From NCBI GenBank assembly GCA_933228895.1, contig OW121847.1, forward strand, positions 85,415,656 to 85,479,655: DNA of 64,000 nt, in the 5' to 3' direction. Positions within the stretch are counted from its first letter, which is position 1; every line of letters begins with the position of its first letter. A program made the position numbers and the translations under genes. Source of the DNA: Platycnemis pennipes. Its lineage: Eukaryota; Arthropoda; Insecta; Odonata; Platycnemididae. The notes below the pieces were generated by a model. That model was given only the letters and a program-made list of their open reading frames with translations, did no database searches and was not told the DNA's origin. Below are positions 10,070 to 22,089 of the stretch, piece after piece.

Positions 10070-10960
10070 CCTTTTGTTGTTTTCTTCTCTTGGCCAGGAG
10101 TAATCCCCTCATCTTTTTTCGACGAGACCGGAGGGCGCCTGCAAGTTTTCCCACTCCCACAAAAAACTACCACTCCTTCCTTGTCCATTTCCGCAACAAA
10201 CCCACCAGTTTTTCGTTTTTTTCTCTATTTTATCCGCCCAACCCTTCAGTCTTGTCCCTCATATTTCCAACCCAACCGTATCCAACACGCCATCCGCCAT
10301 CCTTGACCCTTCCCACATACCCCCTCACCAAATCCCAGGGCCCTTAACGGTCCCTGGCAACCCTGTCTCGACCTGCCCCTCCCTAGTTCCCTCGCCCCAC
10401 TTCCTTGATTAAGCCATCTCGTACCCCTTCCATCGACCCCCACCGTGGCCTCCCGTCATTTGCCTCCGCTCCTCTTTGTTCTCATTCACCTCCCCTATAT
10501 CGCCGCCACCGCCGAGAGCAGGTTAACTCTAGACCGCATCTCCGCCCGGCCACTGCATTTATTTTCAGATCCACTCACGACCCACAGAGCCGTGGGCATT
10601 CCACCCACCCATCCCTACTCTCCATCCCTGGGCTCCCTAGAGCCCCAACCCCGTTCCTTTTAACTCTTGTTGTTAATCCGAAAACCCTTGGTCTCTCGCC
10701 GCCAGGGTCCACGCACGATTTAACGTTTGAGTTTTGTGAGTTCCACCGACGAGGTTTACATCCCTCGGGTGTTGGGCATGGCAAACAACCCTTTTTACCC
10801 CCGGTTCGTTTTCCGCAGTCTTTCCCACCGAGTCGCTCTTGTTTATCCGTTTTTCGTAAATCTTCAGTTGTTCCGCGGAAAAAAGTGGTATGATTCCCTC
10901 TCCCCTTAGCCGTCACTCTCCATCTCTGGATCGCGCACCCACTCCTCCATAGTCTCCCCC
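10070..10960. repeat. pyrimidine-rich (C+T) strand-asymmetric block
   Basis: The + strand is dominated by C and T with long runs such as ccctccctagttccctcgcccc. This composition explains the several long open frames (for example 10405-10893 + and 10575-10916 -), which read as low-complexity Pro/Ser/Leu or Arg/Gly proteins without domains. It could affect DNA structure or be a decayed repeat. I do not call a gene. Confidence 0.5.
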
Positions 10961-12755
10961 TATCGCGGAAACTCGTCGGAACAGTAATTTTCTCTTCCGT
11001 TTCTCGCCGACGCCACCCCCGCCCTATCCTTGGCGAGACTGTTCCATTTCGGTCCGAGTCTATGTCCCGGGAAGAAATACGTGGCCAGGCGGTTTACTTT
11101 GAAAGTTTCCGACCCCGCGATTGCACTCTTTTTGAAGGGAAGGAATTGAGTTTTTTCTGTGTTTTTTTCGCCAGAGCTTTTCGAATAGTTTGCAGACTCT
11201 CTCGCTAGATCCATTTCCAAAGGCGTAGCCCCAGACCTTCTCTCTGCAGTTCTTTTGCTCCAAGCATTCCCACTCCCTTAAGGTTTTGTCCCAGGCGTGA
11301 CGTCCGCAAATGATTCTCGTATAAGTGTAAAAAGTACTTCAAAGGTGTCGTTTCTTTATTTTCTGCGCGCCCGTGACATGAAGGTGAAGAGGTTCTTGTT
11401 GGCGGCCCTATCGCGATATGTTCTTAGGGTGCGGTTTAACGGTTTCGACTTGAAGTTGATGCTTCAAATCTTTCGAATGTGTCCCACGGTATTACTCTTT
11501 GTGCAAAATGGTGTGATATAAAGTATTTTACCTTTTCAGCTGTTTCGTATTTTCTGACAAGCCAGGAATTGACCCTCGTAACTCTTTCACTCTTGAGCTT
11601 GGCGATAGACCAACCGGATGCCATTCTTTATACCATACAGTAGCGTTCTACATGCATTGATCATTGTTTTGACGGCTCCTACCTGCTCTACACTCATCTT
11701 TTCCACCCCCTGGTGTAAAGATAGGATAAATAATAATAAGTAAAGGATAAATAAAGTAAGTGATGAGAAGTTAAAGTAAACAAATTCAGAGTTGTAGATT
11801 AATGGAAAATCCGCTGCCATTCCTTTCAAGGACATATGTTATTCAAAATGTACCTCTTAAACTATTTCTCTATTGTCTGACTTCTGGTTATTCAGAATCC
11901 TAATTCTTTTCCTCCGTCTCCCATTTTTTCCCGTTTTTCCGTTTCCCAACAAAGAAAAAGTATCCGAATAGATACTTTTGTATCCTTTGTTGTAGCCTTA
12001 AAGAGTCCATTGCAATTTAATACTCCCATTATCCACTTTTTCTGTCTTTATCACATATTCTCGTGAATTCTCGTGAATCAACATTCTTCCCACCTCCAGT
12101 GAACTCGAAAATCGTCGTCTTCCTCGATCAATAACCTTATCTTTTCCACCCGCTTTCAAACCCACACATCTCTTTTCCTAATCCCTTAAAAATCAAAATT
12201 CTTAGAATGAAATTACAAACTTAACGCTTAAATTTTCAAAGTGAATGCAAAATAACATGCGCTTTCTCGAGAAGTTCATGGCTCCAATAATTATTTGTGA
12301 CCTACTAATAGTTTTTTTTAAGTTCTGTAGCTTTTTGGATTAATTATGCAAAATGTTTTCTGTTTTTGCAAGTTAAAATCATAATGTATCCATTATTCAT
12401 ATGCTGGCAGATATTGCTGTTGGCTATTTAATCACAGATATTGATTTGAAGTACAACATAACCATCAATAATGCGATTGTTTTTTTTTGTTATCTTGAAC
12501 ATTAAATCTCTCACGATATCCACGCCGAAATTTTCAGTTTTCTCTTTCTCTAGAGGGGTATCTGTTGACTCATAATCTCAGCTTTTGGGCAGTAGTAATA
12601 TTTTGGCTTGCTCACCCAATTAAAACGCACAGAAGAACATTACATTTGGTACTGTTTTAGTTTTAGGTCAACTCTACTGCTCATGAGAGGCATCCGACTC
12701 CCACTCATATCACGAATGTTTCGTTTCCATTTTGCGAGAGGTTTCTGCAATTCCT
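10961..12755. other. unassigned sequence
   Basis: GC-moderate until about 11500, then AT-rich. Open frames at 11297-11521 (+) and 11587-11835 (-) lack recognisable domains. No RNA gene or repeat was identified. Confidence 0.4.
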
Positions 12756-13460
12756 CTACCGGCGCCGCAGTACCATTCGCCTGACTCGGACGCACGGTAC
12801 ACGCACGCACACAATAGACGTCCTTTTACGGGGCGTCCTTGAAACGCTCTCCGTTCTCGCGGAACGACGACGCCCGAACTCCGTCGCGAATCCCGGCATT
12901 TCTCGCGCCGAGGGGAATGACGGGGGAAGCGAGTGTAATGCGATGAATTCAGAGAGCGAGCGCCTCCCTCCCCCTTCTCTCATTGATGTTTTCTTTTCTC
13001 TCATAAACCCTCTCTCGCTTTTATCGCTCTTATTTCCCCAGAGCGAAAATAAAGCATCCTCCCTCCGCCCTCCGATGAATAATTCGCCTGAATGTTCCGA
13101 ACGTATAAAAGTTATCCTGGCCCACGGGGGAGGTTCCCACGCCGGGCGAGCGCCTCGCTTTTTATTCAAGGAGAGCTCTTCCGCGGGAGGCGGAGGGAGG
13201 AGAGAAAGAGAGAAGAGGGCGAAGAGGTGAACGAAGGGTGAAAAGAAAAGGGGGATGAAAGTGGGGAGAAATCTTTTTCGTTTCGCTGAGGGTGAGGAGC
13301 GTGTGAAAGGGTTGGGAAGGTGGAGATCACCGTGTTTGCTCAAGGGAGGTGATGACGAGCGGCACCCAAGCCCACCTAATCCTCTTCCACCCTCTCCTCG
13401 GATGCCCACGCATCACTCTTCCTCCGAAAATTTGAGCTCGGAGTGGAGGAAACTTCCATC
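12756..13460. promoter_or_regulatory. CpG-rich block with a TATA-like box (possible promoter)
   Basis: This block is GC- and CpG-rich (ggcgccg, tctcgcgg, cgaacgacgacg) against an AT-rich background. A TATAAA lies at 13104-13109 with GC-rich sequence downstream on the + strand. It carries the longest open frame outside the elements (12756-13409, -, 217 codons), but that product is low-complexity Pro/Arg/Ser and has no family resemblance. A promoter or first exon of a host gene is possible; the sequence alone does not show it. Confidence 0.35.
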
Positions 13461-13963
13461 TCCCGTGAAACGGTTTTATTTGGCATCTAAGGAAGCATCG
13501 TGGCTTCAAATCCAAGGGATTGATTCCTAAACTAAGTTATGAAGTGAGAATTATACATTAATGTGCCCCATGGCATATTGACATGCTCGCTGATATACCT
13601 TGCCCATGGCAAAGAGAAAACGTAAACTCCTCAACCGAATACAAATGTAACATGAATACCATGTACCACGCTGCTGGCGAGAGCACTGTGATAGTAGTAT
13701 CCCTTTCATCATATGGGATATAAATTTCTTAACCGCTAGGTATCTTTAGCAAAAGATAGGTTGGCACCAACTTTGGCAGAATAGTAGAGAAGTTCGGTTC
13801 GGTTTTTAATTCATTGGCTTGAGTACATATTACACAGTTCAACCTAACTTAAGATAACTAATCCTATGAAAAACACAACATCCTTATTTATAATAAAGAA
13901 AATAAACGACGTACTATATCCACTCTGAATAGAAAAACGAAAGGAAACTTGAGTGTTGCATAA
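13461..13963. other. unassigned sequence
   Basis: Mixed sequence containing two copies of a tgcccatggca-like motif (about 13562 and 13600). No gene or element was recognised. Confidence 0.35.
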
Positions 13964-14069
13964 GATAAACTATTTTATTACAGCATTTCGCTGCGTTGTA
14001 GCACCTTGAGGTACTTGAGCCTGAAGATGCTACTGCATAGCAGAGTATGTCATAATAAAATAGTTTATC
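13964..14069. repeat. foldback/MITE-like element with 17-bp perfect arms
   Basis: gataaactattttatta at 13964-13980 is exactly complementary to taataaaatagtttatc at 14053-14069. The 72-bp centre holds weaker complementary pieces (gcatttcgctgc, gctactgcatagcag). The layout suggests a small inverted-repeat element. No clear target-site duplication was seen. Confidence 0.65.
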
Positions 14070-14228
14070 GTGTGGAACGATTAAGTTTTCCGTTTTTTCA
14101 TTCAACATGGATTTCCACAAAGTTCCGACTTCAGCAATTTAGGTACTTCATTTCCACACTGCTTTAAAAAATAACATCGACCATGGTTTCAACACATAAG
14201 TATCATCTATATATATAAAAATGAATGT

Positions 14229-14262
14229 ATGTGTGTGTGTGTGTGTGTATGTGTGTGTGTAT
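14229..14262. repeat. (TG)n microsatellite
   Basis: About 17 TG units with a few TA interruptions, just inside the Helentron left end. Confidence 0.9.
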
Positions 14263-14865
14263 GTCCTTTATGCATTACTACACCATTCATCGGATCGCCA
14301 TGAAACTTTGGGAAGTTGTTGAGTATATTCCTGAAAAGAGGACTACGAAATCGATATTTCAATATCGATACTTTATCGATATAATATCGCAAAATTATCA
14401 ATAAATCGATACACAATTGATACAAAATTGAGGTGAAATTATTTAGTTTTTTAAAAGGAATGTATCGTTGCAATATCGATACTGCATCGAATGTATATAA
14501 TGTGTTTGTCCTTTATGCATTACTATTCATCGAATCGCCATGAAACTTTGGAAAGTTATTGAGTACGCTCCGCGAAGGTTTCTACAAAATCGATAATTCA
14601 ATGTCGATACTGTATCGATATAATATCGATAAAATATGGATACATCGATACATTTTTGATACAAAATTGAGGTGAAATTATTTAGGTGTTTTTTATCAAA
14701 GTTTTATAAAGTATCATTACAATATCGATACACTATCGATACAATATTGATAACTTCATGCATTACCACAACATTCATCCAATTTCCATGAAGCTTTGAT
14801 TAGTTGTTTGTTCACTCCATGAAGGTTTGTACAATATCGAGAATACAATATCGACACTGGAGACG
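14261..14865 (+). repeat. three diverged tandem repeats inside the Helentron
   Basis: Units start at about 14261, 14507 and 14754. Each begins with a form of tgtcctttatgcattac, followed by ccatgaaactttgg and then runs of tatcgatac/atcgat. The first two units are about 245 bp and the third is shortened. Such internal minisatellites are common in non-autonomous rolling-circle elements. Confidence 0.75.
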
Positions 14866-15262
14866 GGATGTGCATTCCATTGAACTTGCAATTCATTGAA
14901 ACACTAACGTGCAACATATTCAAATCATCCGGCATGGGACAAATATTTCAGAAATGCCAATTTATTGCTTGGGATGAATGCACAATGGTGCACAAAGCAT
15001 CGCTCGAGGCTCTGGATCGATCATTGCAAGATTTCCGTTGAATCCTGAGACCATTTGAGAACGCATTAATATTGCTTGCACGACATTTCAGGCAAACATT
15101 ACCTGTAATTCCTCGATTAACACTAGCGGATGAAATAAATGCTTGCCTGAAATATTCTACTTTGTGACGACATGTAAAGACGTTAAAATTATATACAAAT
15201 ATGCGTGTCCAGCTGCAAAACAATCGATCAGCTGAGATATATTGTATACCCATAAGAATTGT
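14866..15262 (+). pseudogene. Helitron Pif1-type helicase relic
   Basis: One + strand frame reads PLNLQFIET, CNIFKSSGMGQI, then FIAWDECTMVHKASLEALDR with the Walker B Asp-Glu at 14973-14978, then FRQTLPVIPR, DEINACLK, and TNMRVQLQNN with SAEI. These are consecutive blocks of the Helitron helicase in the right order. Two in-frame TGA codons interrupt it (15039-15041 and the codon before RHVKTLKL). The usual GDFRQ block reads RHFRQ, which loses the Gly-Asp. After SAEI it runs into an IVYP-like end. The intact family protein nicks and unwinds DNA in rolling-circle transposition; this copy is dead. Confidence 0.8.
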
Positions 15263-15484
15263 GAAATTAAACGTACTATAAACGTGCGCTTTCCATTTAA
15301 CCAGATTGAGCCACAGCAACGCGTGGCCGGGTCAGCTTGTTATCAATAAATAGTAATGGCACTTATGTGCTAACACCATGATTGGAGATATGTTTTAATG
15401 CAGAATGAAAATTGAACGTGGTTTAATTTCGTAGTCATATATATCCAAAATGACGCATAATACCTACTTTTGACAACAGCTTTG

Positions 15485-15550
15485 CCTGGAGCAGGATCCA
15501 AACCGGCAACAGTAGACTAAAAGGCCTATCTTACCAGGCAGCTCTCTTTA
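15485..15550 (-). mobile_element. tRNA-derived SINE head (fragment)
   Basis: On the - strand a B-box-like ggtttggatcc (15494-15504) lies about 35 bp after an A-box-like segment (ggtaagataggcc). This is the promoter layout of tRNA-derived SINEs. The cloverleaf is too damaged for a real tRNA gene. Confidence 0.45.
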
Positions 15551-15939
15551 GCAGGCACCTCTTTCAACTTTATATCATTTCATTTTTCAATTCCTAAAAT
15601 TTTTATGTGTATCAAAATGTACCAAAATTTGGCACCGATGACCATATCTAATGCTTGGTCGGATCATAACTGTTGCTTTTCCACTCGTCCAACCCTTCCG
15701 TCTTAACATGGTCATTTTTCCTCAATATTCTCCCTCCTTCGCCCTTCTCTCAAAGCACAACCATTTACTTTCTGTCCTCTTCTTCTCTACCATTTGACTC
15801 ATGTTGGAGATGGAAGTGTTTGACTTCGCGCACATGAATTCCCAGGTGAGGTCGGTCTCCCCCCTTCATTCCTTATAAAGAGGAAGACTCGGGCCTTCGT
15901 TTAAGTATCGCGAAGGGACCGTAACCGAGGGTTGGTAAA

Positions 15940-15981
15940 ATAGAGTAAGTATTGACTCTATAGGGTATATACTTACTCTAT
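15940..15981. repeat. hairpin with 13-bp perfect stem
   Basis: atagagtaagtat (15940-15952) is complementary to atacttactctat (15969-15981) across a 16-nt loop. The function is unknown. Confidence 0.6.
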
Positions 15982-16461
15982 GGTTGATATTCTTCCGAGA
16001 CGTGACGCATAGAGGACTTGTATATTCGTTAGCGCAACGCTTCATTCGCGCCCAGTTTACAACTTCCGTAGGAGTCACTTCTTGCTCTTGTATGTCAGCT
16101 TAAATGCTTGTTACTGTGGTAATGTAACTCGGTGCTGTGTAACTTAATCCCAGATATCTATGCTCATCCATTTCTATTATCTCAGACTAATTAGTTCCAG
16201 TTTATTAACTTTGCTTTAAAAAAAACATGAAAATGCAGGTGCATAGGGTGGTTAAATAGTGAAGCTGAGGTTGTTATGTACGGATTTTGGGTCACACATG
16301 GTACTCTGCTTTCAAAAATTGTTTACAAATTTATGAACTGTGATTTTTTAGACACAGCTTAGTGTGTCAACAGGTAAGTTAACATCCCACATCAGCATTG
16401 GGTAGCTCTGCTACCCTTCAATAGAACCCCACCAGAAATTTCTGTATTTCATGGGCATACC

Positions 16462-16563
16462 GTAACATCATTTCATAGGAACAAAGTATGTCTACCTAAA
16501 ATTTTTTATATTTCTTGTTTAAATTTCCGGTGGACGTACTCTGTGTCTATTTCATGATGTTAC
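16462..16563. repeat. imperfect inverted repeat (MITE-like)
   Basis: gtaacatcat...acaaagtatgtctacctaaaattt (16462-16506) aligns with the complement of 16521-16563, with most positions matching. A further ccaccagaaattt block at about 16429 repeats the inner end. It looks like a decayed foldback or MITE. No target-site duplication was found. Confidence 0.5.
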
Positions 16564-18339
16564 CACCTCCATTTGATACTACCATCTAACCTCTCCTTAT
16601 GACGACTTTTTGTAGGAATTTCCATGCTACATCAACTTCCCCCATCATTTTGAAAAATAGCCAACAACCTCGGGTCTTCCTTCAAGATACGAGCATGGCG
16701 TTTCCTCCATTAATCTACCTTTCTTTACGCAAGATGAATAAGCTTAGTCCAATTAATCCAATAGTCGTGGGCTTCATTTCTGCCTTGCACAAGGTTTTTC
16801 CTGAAAATGTGTTTACTATTTTCTTGAAAATATTAAAAATAATTTTTTACTTTATTCTCCATTATTAGGTGATTAATGATGTAATCGACCATCAGAGATG
16901 CCCAACTAGTTCTATTTTATACTGCCGTCTACCATACTGATGCATCCATTACTTCACGGCCTCATTATTTTGCTCAGCCTTCATTCTGAATTTCCTTACC
17001 AACCTTGATTAACTGCCTGACATTCACTCTCCCTACCCCTTTCACTCTATCTGATTATCTCATGCAGGCATATGCATTACTCTTTCTCGAAAGCCAACAC
17101 AGACTCATGCTCTTTTTTTGTTCCTCGAAACGCTAACTATACATTACCTATCCGATCCCTGATTTTCTCCTTTTATTAGAGATTGACCGAAAAAGGTAAT
17201 TAGCTGTAAACTGAAGGTAGCGAGTGGGTTCACTTTCAAGTATAATACATTCAAAAGACAAATGTGTGCCACAATGATAGGTCGTTTCATACAATCTCAT
17301 CCTTTCATAATATTGTTTAATTAGTTAGTTAATACAAAGCTCCAAAATTCCAGTTTAGTTACGACATCGAATACCAGGGGAATTCAGTATAGTACCAGTG
17401 CTACAATTAGTTTTTTTCATGCAATCTGGTGGTAATATTTTCGCCTATCCCGACTCGGCATGAACTTGCACTTCGTCGTGACTTTATGAACAATTATTTC
17501 CGACTGAGTTTGGAATTGCTCGTCAATTAGAGTATTCCCTTGTTACTCTCTCTGCAGATTACCCTCCTTAATGACTGTTCATTAACGCCGCCTCAAAACA
17601 GGGGGTGGTTCGGGAATTTGTGACTAAATGGAGAGCAACCTTGCTTTTATCTCCGTTTCCCGCGTCGATGGGCCACGCAGTAAAGTATTGCACCTCAGAG
17701 TGTTTTAATATCTGTACGCGAGGCAGGGAACGATGTATACGGTAGATTTTACCCATCACTGTTATTCCACCGTTTGAAACAATCACCAGTAATGTGGAGT
17801 TAAACACGCCGTCGTCATCCCCATGAGCGAATGAATCTCTGCGCCAACTCAACTTCCCCCTCTCGCCTAAAACGCAGAGATGCCCCAAACGCAGCCTTGT
17901 ATACCCAGCTCTCCCTTCTTCCTCTCGTTTCCACTCGAAACTCCACCCACTCCCTCTCCAGTTTGTTTTGAGAGCCCTTATCCTCCAAGATAGTTCCTCT
18001 CACTTTACCATTTCCCAAAGGTCCGCCAGACGTTCCCTTATGTATCAAGGGCGATACTCGTTATTCATTTAATCTTAAACGGCGATACTGAGCATCATGA
18101 AACATCGATGCCTCGTCCACATTACTACCTGATATCATGTCACTTGAGATGAAGTGGTTATTTGAGACGTCATATTCCAATATTAAGGGCTCGCCTATCG
18201 ATGTGGTGTATATAAAGTTAGTCGTTGAAGTTTGAGAACTACTGCCTATATGCTTGTCCTTAATTACCACGGACGTCATTCAATTTACTATCTTGAGCCT
18301 CACAAAACGTAAAGCATAAATATACAGCATGCTATACAC
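16564..18339. other. unassigned sequence
   Basis: AT-rich to 17500, then a more GC-rich patch at 17560-18050 with - strand open frames of no known family. No RNA gene or element was recognised. Confidence 0.35.
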
Positions 18340-18358
18340 TATATATATATATATATAT
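18340..18358. repeat. (TA)n microsatellite
   Basis: About nine uninterrupted TA units. Confidence 0.9.
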
Positions 18359-18727
18359 GAGACACCTAAATATATCTGCTTAAATTCCTGCGTATCATCA
18401 TTTTAGATAACAAGTACAGTGTTCAAGCCGTCGTTCGTTTTGGTTTGCACAGGGAGAGCTCACCACGTTAAGCTTAACGGCGTGTAATCTTGAAAATGAG
18501 GGTGAGGGGACCTGATCCTTTCCGTGGTCTTCCGGTGGTTCCCTAAAATATATATTAGTATTCAGCGAGCCCTGGAGAAGCCCTTGGACCCGCCCGAAGG
18601 CCTCGCCTAGAATGGTGGTAGTATGTATTCGGTTGTAATTAGGTAGTTATTAGGCTCCTACTGGGCAGCGTTATATCACACCATCTAACCTGTACTTGAG
18701 TCTAAGGCAAATACAACATTCCTGTAT

Positions 18728-18800
18728 GAGGCAGCATTTGAACCCACGACATTTAGGCTGCAGGCCGGCACGATACCGATCCACAGGAATCAAACTCTGG
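18728..18800 (-). mobile_element. tRNA-derived SINE head (probable)
   Basis: On the - strand, gtgggttcaaatgc (B box, about 18732-18745) follows an A-box-like ggtatcgtgccgg at the expected distance. The sequence continues into unassigned 3' sequence. It is not a functional tRNA because the acceptor stem does not close. Confidence 0.45.
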
Positions 18801-21800
18801 TCCTCCAATCCCGGCACTACTAAAAATAAGGTTACTACCTGGCATTCTACCCTCAGGCCACGCTTTTTGTGTAACATACCCTCATATCACTAAGCCCTAC
18901 CAACCTTTTCCACTCGCTTCATCCTCAGGGATCACCAAAAAACATAACGATCCTTGCCCAGGACCAAATCTTTCCCGTCTCATCTCTCACAAACGATGCA
19001 AAAAATTCTCTCCACTAACCCTCCTCTCCTCAAAGTTTCCCCGTGACCCCTTCCGGGCAACCCTTTCCTCCTCCACCCCCTCACCATATTTTAATCTTCA
19101 CTGCGCGCAGGTGAGGGCGGCTGGCTCGCGTTCGCGCACAGAGGGAGTTGACGCAACCCTTTAATCTCCACATAAAGGAGAAAGGACGGTGAGGGAAGTT
19201 CCAGGAGAGTGTCTTTGAGAGGCAAGGAGGGTTGGATCGAGGATTCGAGGGTGGGTGGAATCAGAAAGGTGCGACTGGTAGAGTAGAGCCTTTTCATGAG
19301 GATCAAATCTGAGGGGAGGAGAACGTTCATCGTGGCGCCGTTCTGTTTCACTCTTTCCCGTTCAAGCGGGTGGAAGGATGTGGGGACGGGTCAGGTTTAA
19401 AGGGCGGGAGGAGTGGAGCGGCACAGGAAAGGACACTTACTCCGCCATATTCGAAACTAATTAATGAATGCTCGCCGCGGAGTGCGACGCGGTTCCGTCA
19501 AAATTAGCGTGACAGCGGTGGCGACTCACCGGGTCGTCTGTTTCCCAAAAGAGAGAAAAATGAAACACGCCTGGGGGAAAAAATGTTGGATTCATAAAAC
19601 GCGTCCCGGACAATAATAATTTCCGAGACGGCCACTGTGAGAGATAGAGAGAGCAGGGAGACAAATTTGGTTAGGTGTGGTTCGTCAAAGGGCCCAAGGA
19701 TGCTAAAGAGGCCGATGATTAAAGCGCGCGCGGGCTCGTTTCGTTTTGTCTCTTTTAATTGCGCCCAAATGCCGGATGAACGGTGGGCGGAGGGAATTAA
19801 TGGCAGTCTGTGCGTGTCGGTATTTTTCATGGCATGCATCAACATGTGAAATTGATCAAGGAATCCGCCATTTAGGGAATGGCGTAGACATTAAGTCCAC
19901 ACGTATGACATCAGATGCATCAGCAAAAACATTTCATTTGCTTTCAACACTCCTGCGCTGTAAACGTTCAATAAACGCTGTTTGTAACAGAGACATGATT
20001 TCATCCTGCATCCGGCTACAATTGGATGTATCGGATGTGGTATTTTGTTATTTTTTAGATGTACTGCGAAATAGTTTCGTCGGTTAATACCTAGCTTTTC
20101 TGGGTCATTACTGAAGGGCAAATTAAATCCCGGTGTACGTGACTTATTTAGTCTTTTGAGAGGTTTAATGAATGGTGAAGAAGAAATTTTATTTTAATTT
20201 ACTCTTTATCATGTTTTTTCTACCGAAAAAAATCCGCCGAGTTTGGCAGTATTTTCCTCTGGCAAAATACTTTTTTGGACTATTGGTGCAGACCATTAAT
20301 TGCTAAAACTTAATTTTTTTTAACTTTTGAAAAATAATGCTGTTCAAGCGAAACTGGGGGGTGACTAAATTGGACAATAAATAAATTCACTTGCAGCATT
20401 TTAGTTATAACGGCATGTTTAAATGCCTTAAGTCACTATTCTGAGAGTAACTGAATAATAGATTGATGAATATAAGAAGAAGAGGTTTCAGAAACTCAGT
20501 GTGGGAGACATTAATTTGGTATGCAATAGAGGTTGGACACTCTCTGAGTAGCTATTTATTTCTTAGGAATGATAGGGTAAATAAAGTAAGTATTCATTAA
20601 TGAAGAAGAACAGATTTTTCGTATTAAGTAGTCTGAGGAGTAAATTATTTTGATGATGATTTTATTGCAATTTTTTTAGATTGGAACCTTTTTATATCAA
20701 TGCTAGAGTGATAAATTATACTGAAATACATGAATCTACTCTCATCCAAACATAGGAGGTAATTAAGAAACCATATTTAACTATTATCTTTGTTGGTAGT
20801 CAATTTTGTTATTTTATTAATGAATATTTTATTTTAATCGTGATATTTATGTGATTTAAATTGATGTCCCAAAAGTTAGTTTTTCTGTTTACAATGCAAT
20901 GTTTACGACGCTTTTCTTGTTAGACTCTAGTATCTGTTTTCAACATGTGCTTAAAATATATTTTCCTACGCTTTGTTTTAATGTGGGTCTTGTGTGTATT
21001 GTCATCCTGAACCCTCTATTTCATAGTTTAATAATTGCAATGTGACAACAATATAGCAACGGTCCAAAATATGGATATAAAACTGCAAACACAGCAATAA
21101 AGGTAAAGCATCGTACAGTTTGATTTAGTAACTTATTATGGGTGCAAAAATGTTCACTTTAACTGGAAAGCAATGGAAGTTCAGCTAAGAAAAATCTAGG
21201 TTGCTTATGTATTTCATAACTATGCATGACTGATAAGTACACCTTACGTCAAGCATGCCTCAATGAACCCTTTGTCGCTATCGCTGATTATCTTGGACTG
21301 TTTCAAATCGATGCCCGCCGTGAGCTTTGAATGCCAGATAGTCGGCGCTGTGGTTGCTAGGCAACGTAGGATATCAAATCTCTTGAATATACGCTCACCT
21401 GGGTTTCCGGTTCTCCAATTAGTTCTTCCATTTGGTGTCCCTCAGTTGGATACTACAATAATGAGAAATGTGTAGTTAATTCGTGCTTGGAATCATCGTA
21501 ATAGTGCATCGCGAATGAACTTTCTTGCCATAGTTTTAGAATATTACTCATTTTCTTCCAATATTCCTACTACTTTAACTTCTTAAAATCAACATCTTTC
21601 CCACATATCTTCATCCAAGCAAAACTGCCCCCTTTTTTCCTCCCTACTACTCGCTTACCCAGCTTTCTTCCTTAACGTATGGTATTTAATATCCCATTGC
21701 CTTTCATTACTAGTTCTATCCACGTATTCTAGTGGTAATAGGTTCAGCCGCTTCGGCTGATAAGGTTATGCATGCATACATAATAAAGTGGGAGGAGATG

Positions 21801-21980
21801 GGGCTGTGTACGTGCCACCTCACCTTCGCCTCATTGCTCTGTCTATCCTAAATTAACACTAAGCTTGAGCGAGACGAGAACATCATCTGCATCTATGCAT
21901 GATACATTGCGAACCGCCGCGCCGCAAGGTCTTGCGACGGTGTGGTAGGTCACTAGCCCTCAAAAAAACTTCTGCTAACA
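18801..21980. other. unassigned sequence
   Basis: GC-rich patches at 19090-19480 and 19640-19800 carry open frames without domains. From 20150 to 21250 the sequence is strongly AT-rich. A short inverted motif, gccgcttcggc, lies near 21752. No gene is supported. Confidence 0.35.
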
Positions 21981-22085
21981 TCCATGCCAAGGCCATTGCT
22001 AAATATCCATGCCAAGGCAGGATTCGAACCGACAACTTTTGGATGGCCAGACGCTTTATCGATCAGACTACCGCAGTAGGCTTTT
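21981..22085 (-). mobile_element. tRNA-derived SINE (head and start of body)
   Basis: Read on the - strand, gcctactgcggtagtctgatcg then cgtctggccat then the B box ggttcgaatcc (complement of 22020-22030) gives the order of a tRNA promoter. The unit atccatgccaaggc is duplicated 25 bp apart just downstream (21980-22018). This is one of the better-preserved heads in the window. Confidence 0.6.
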
Positions 22086-22089
22086 CGTA

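Larger units (their letters stand above)
14206..15341 (+). mobile_element. Helentron/Helitron with internal deletion
   Basis: The left end tctatatatataaaaatgaatgtatg and the right end gcaacgcgtggccgggtcagct match the terminal sequences I recognise for insect Helitron2/Helentron elements. Between them lie a (TG)n tract, three diverged tandem repeats full of atcgat, and a relic of the RepHel helicase. Near 15240 the helicase sequence jumps to what looks like the extreme C-terminal IVYP motif and 3' UTR, so most of the RepHel gene has been lost. Rolling-circle elements make no target-site duplication, so the boundaries rest on end motifs alone. Confidence 0.75.

Noticed and set aside
10405..10916. 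Overlapping open frames of 162 and 113 codons
   Set aside because: They follow from pyrimidine bias that removes stop codons, and the proteins have no domain features.
12756..13409. 217-codon open frame on the - strand
   Set aside because: Low-complexity Pro/Ser/Arg product in a CpG-rich block with open frames on both strands and no domain pattern.
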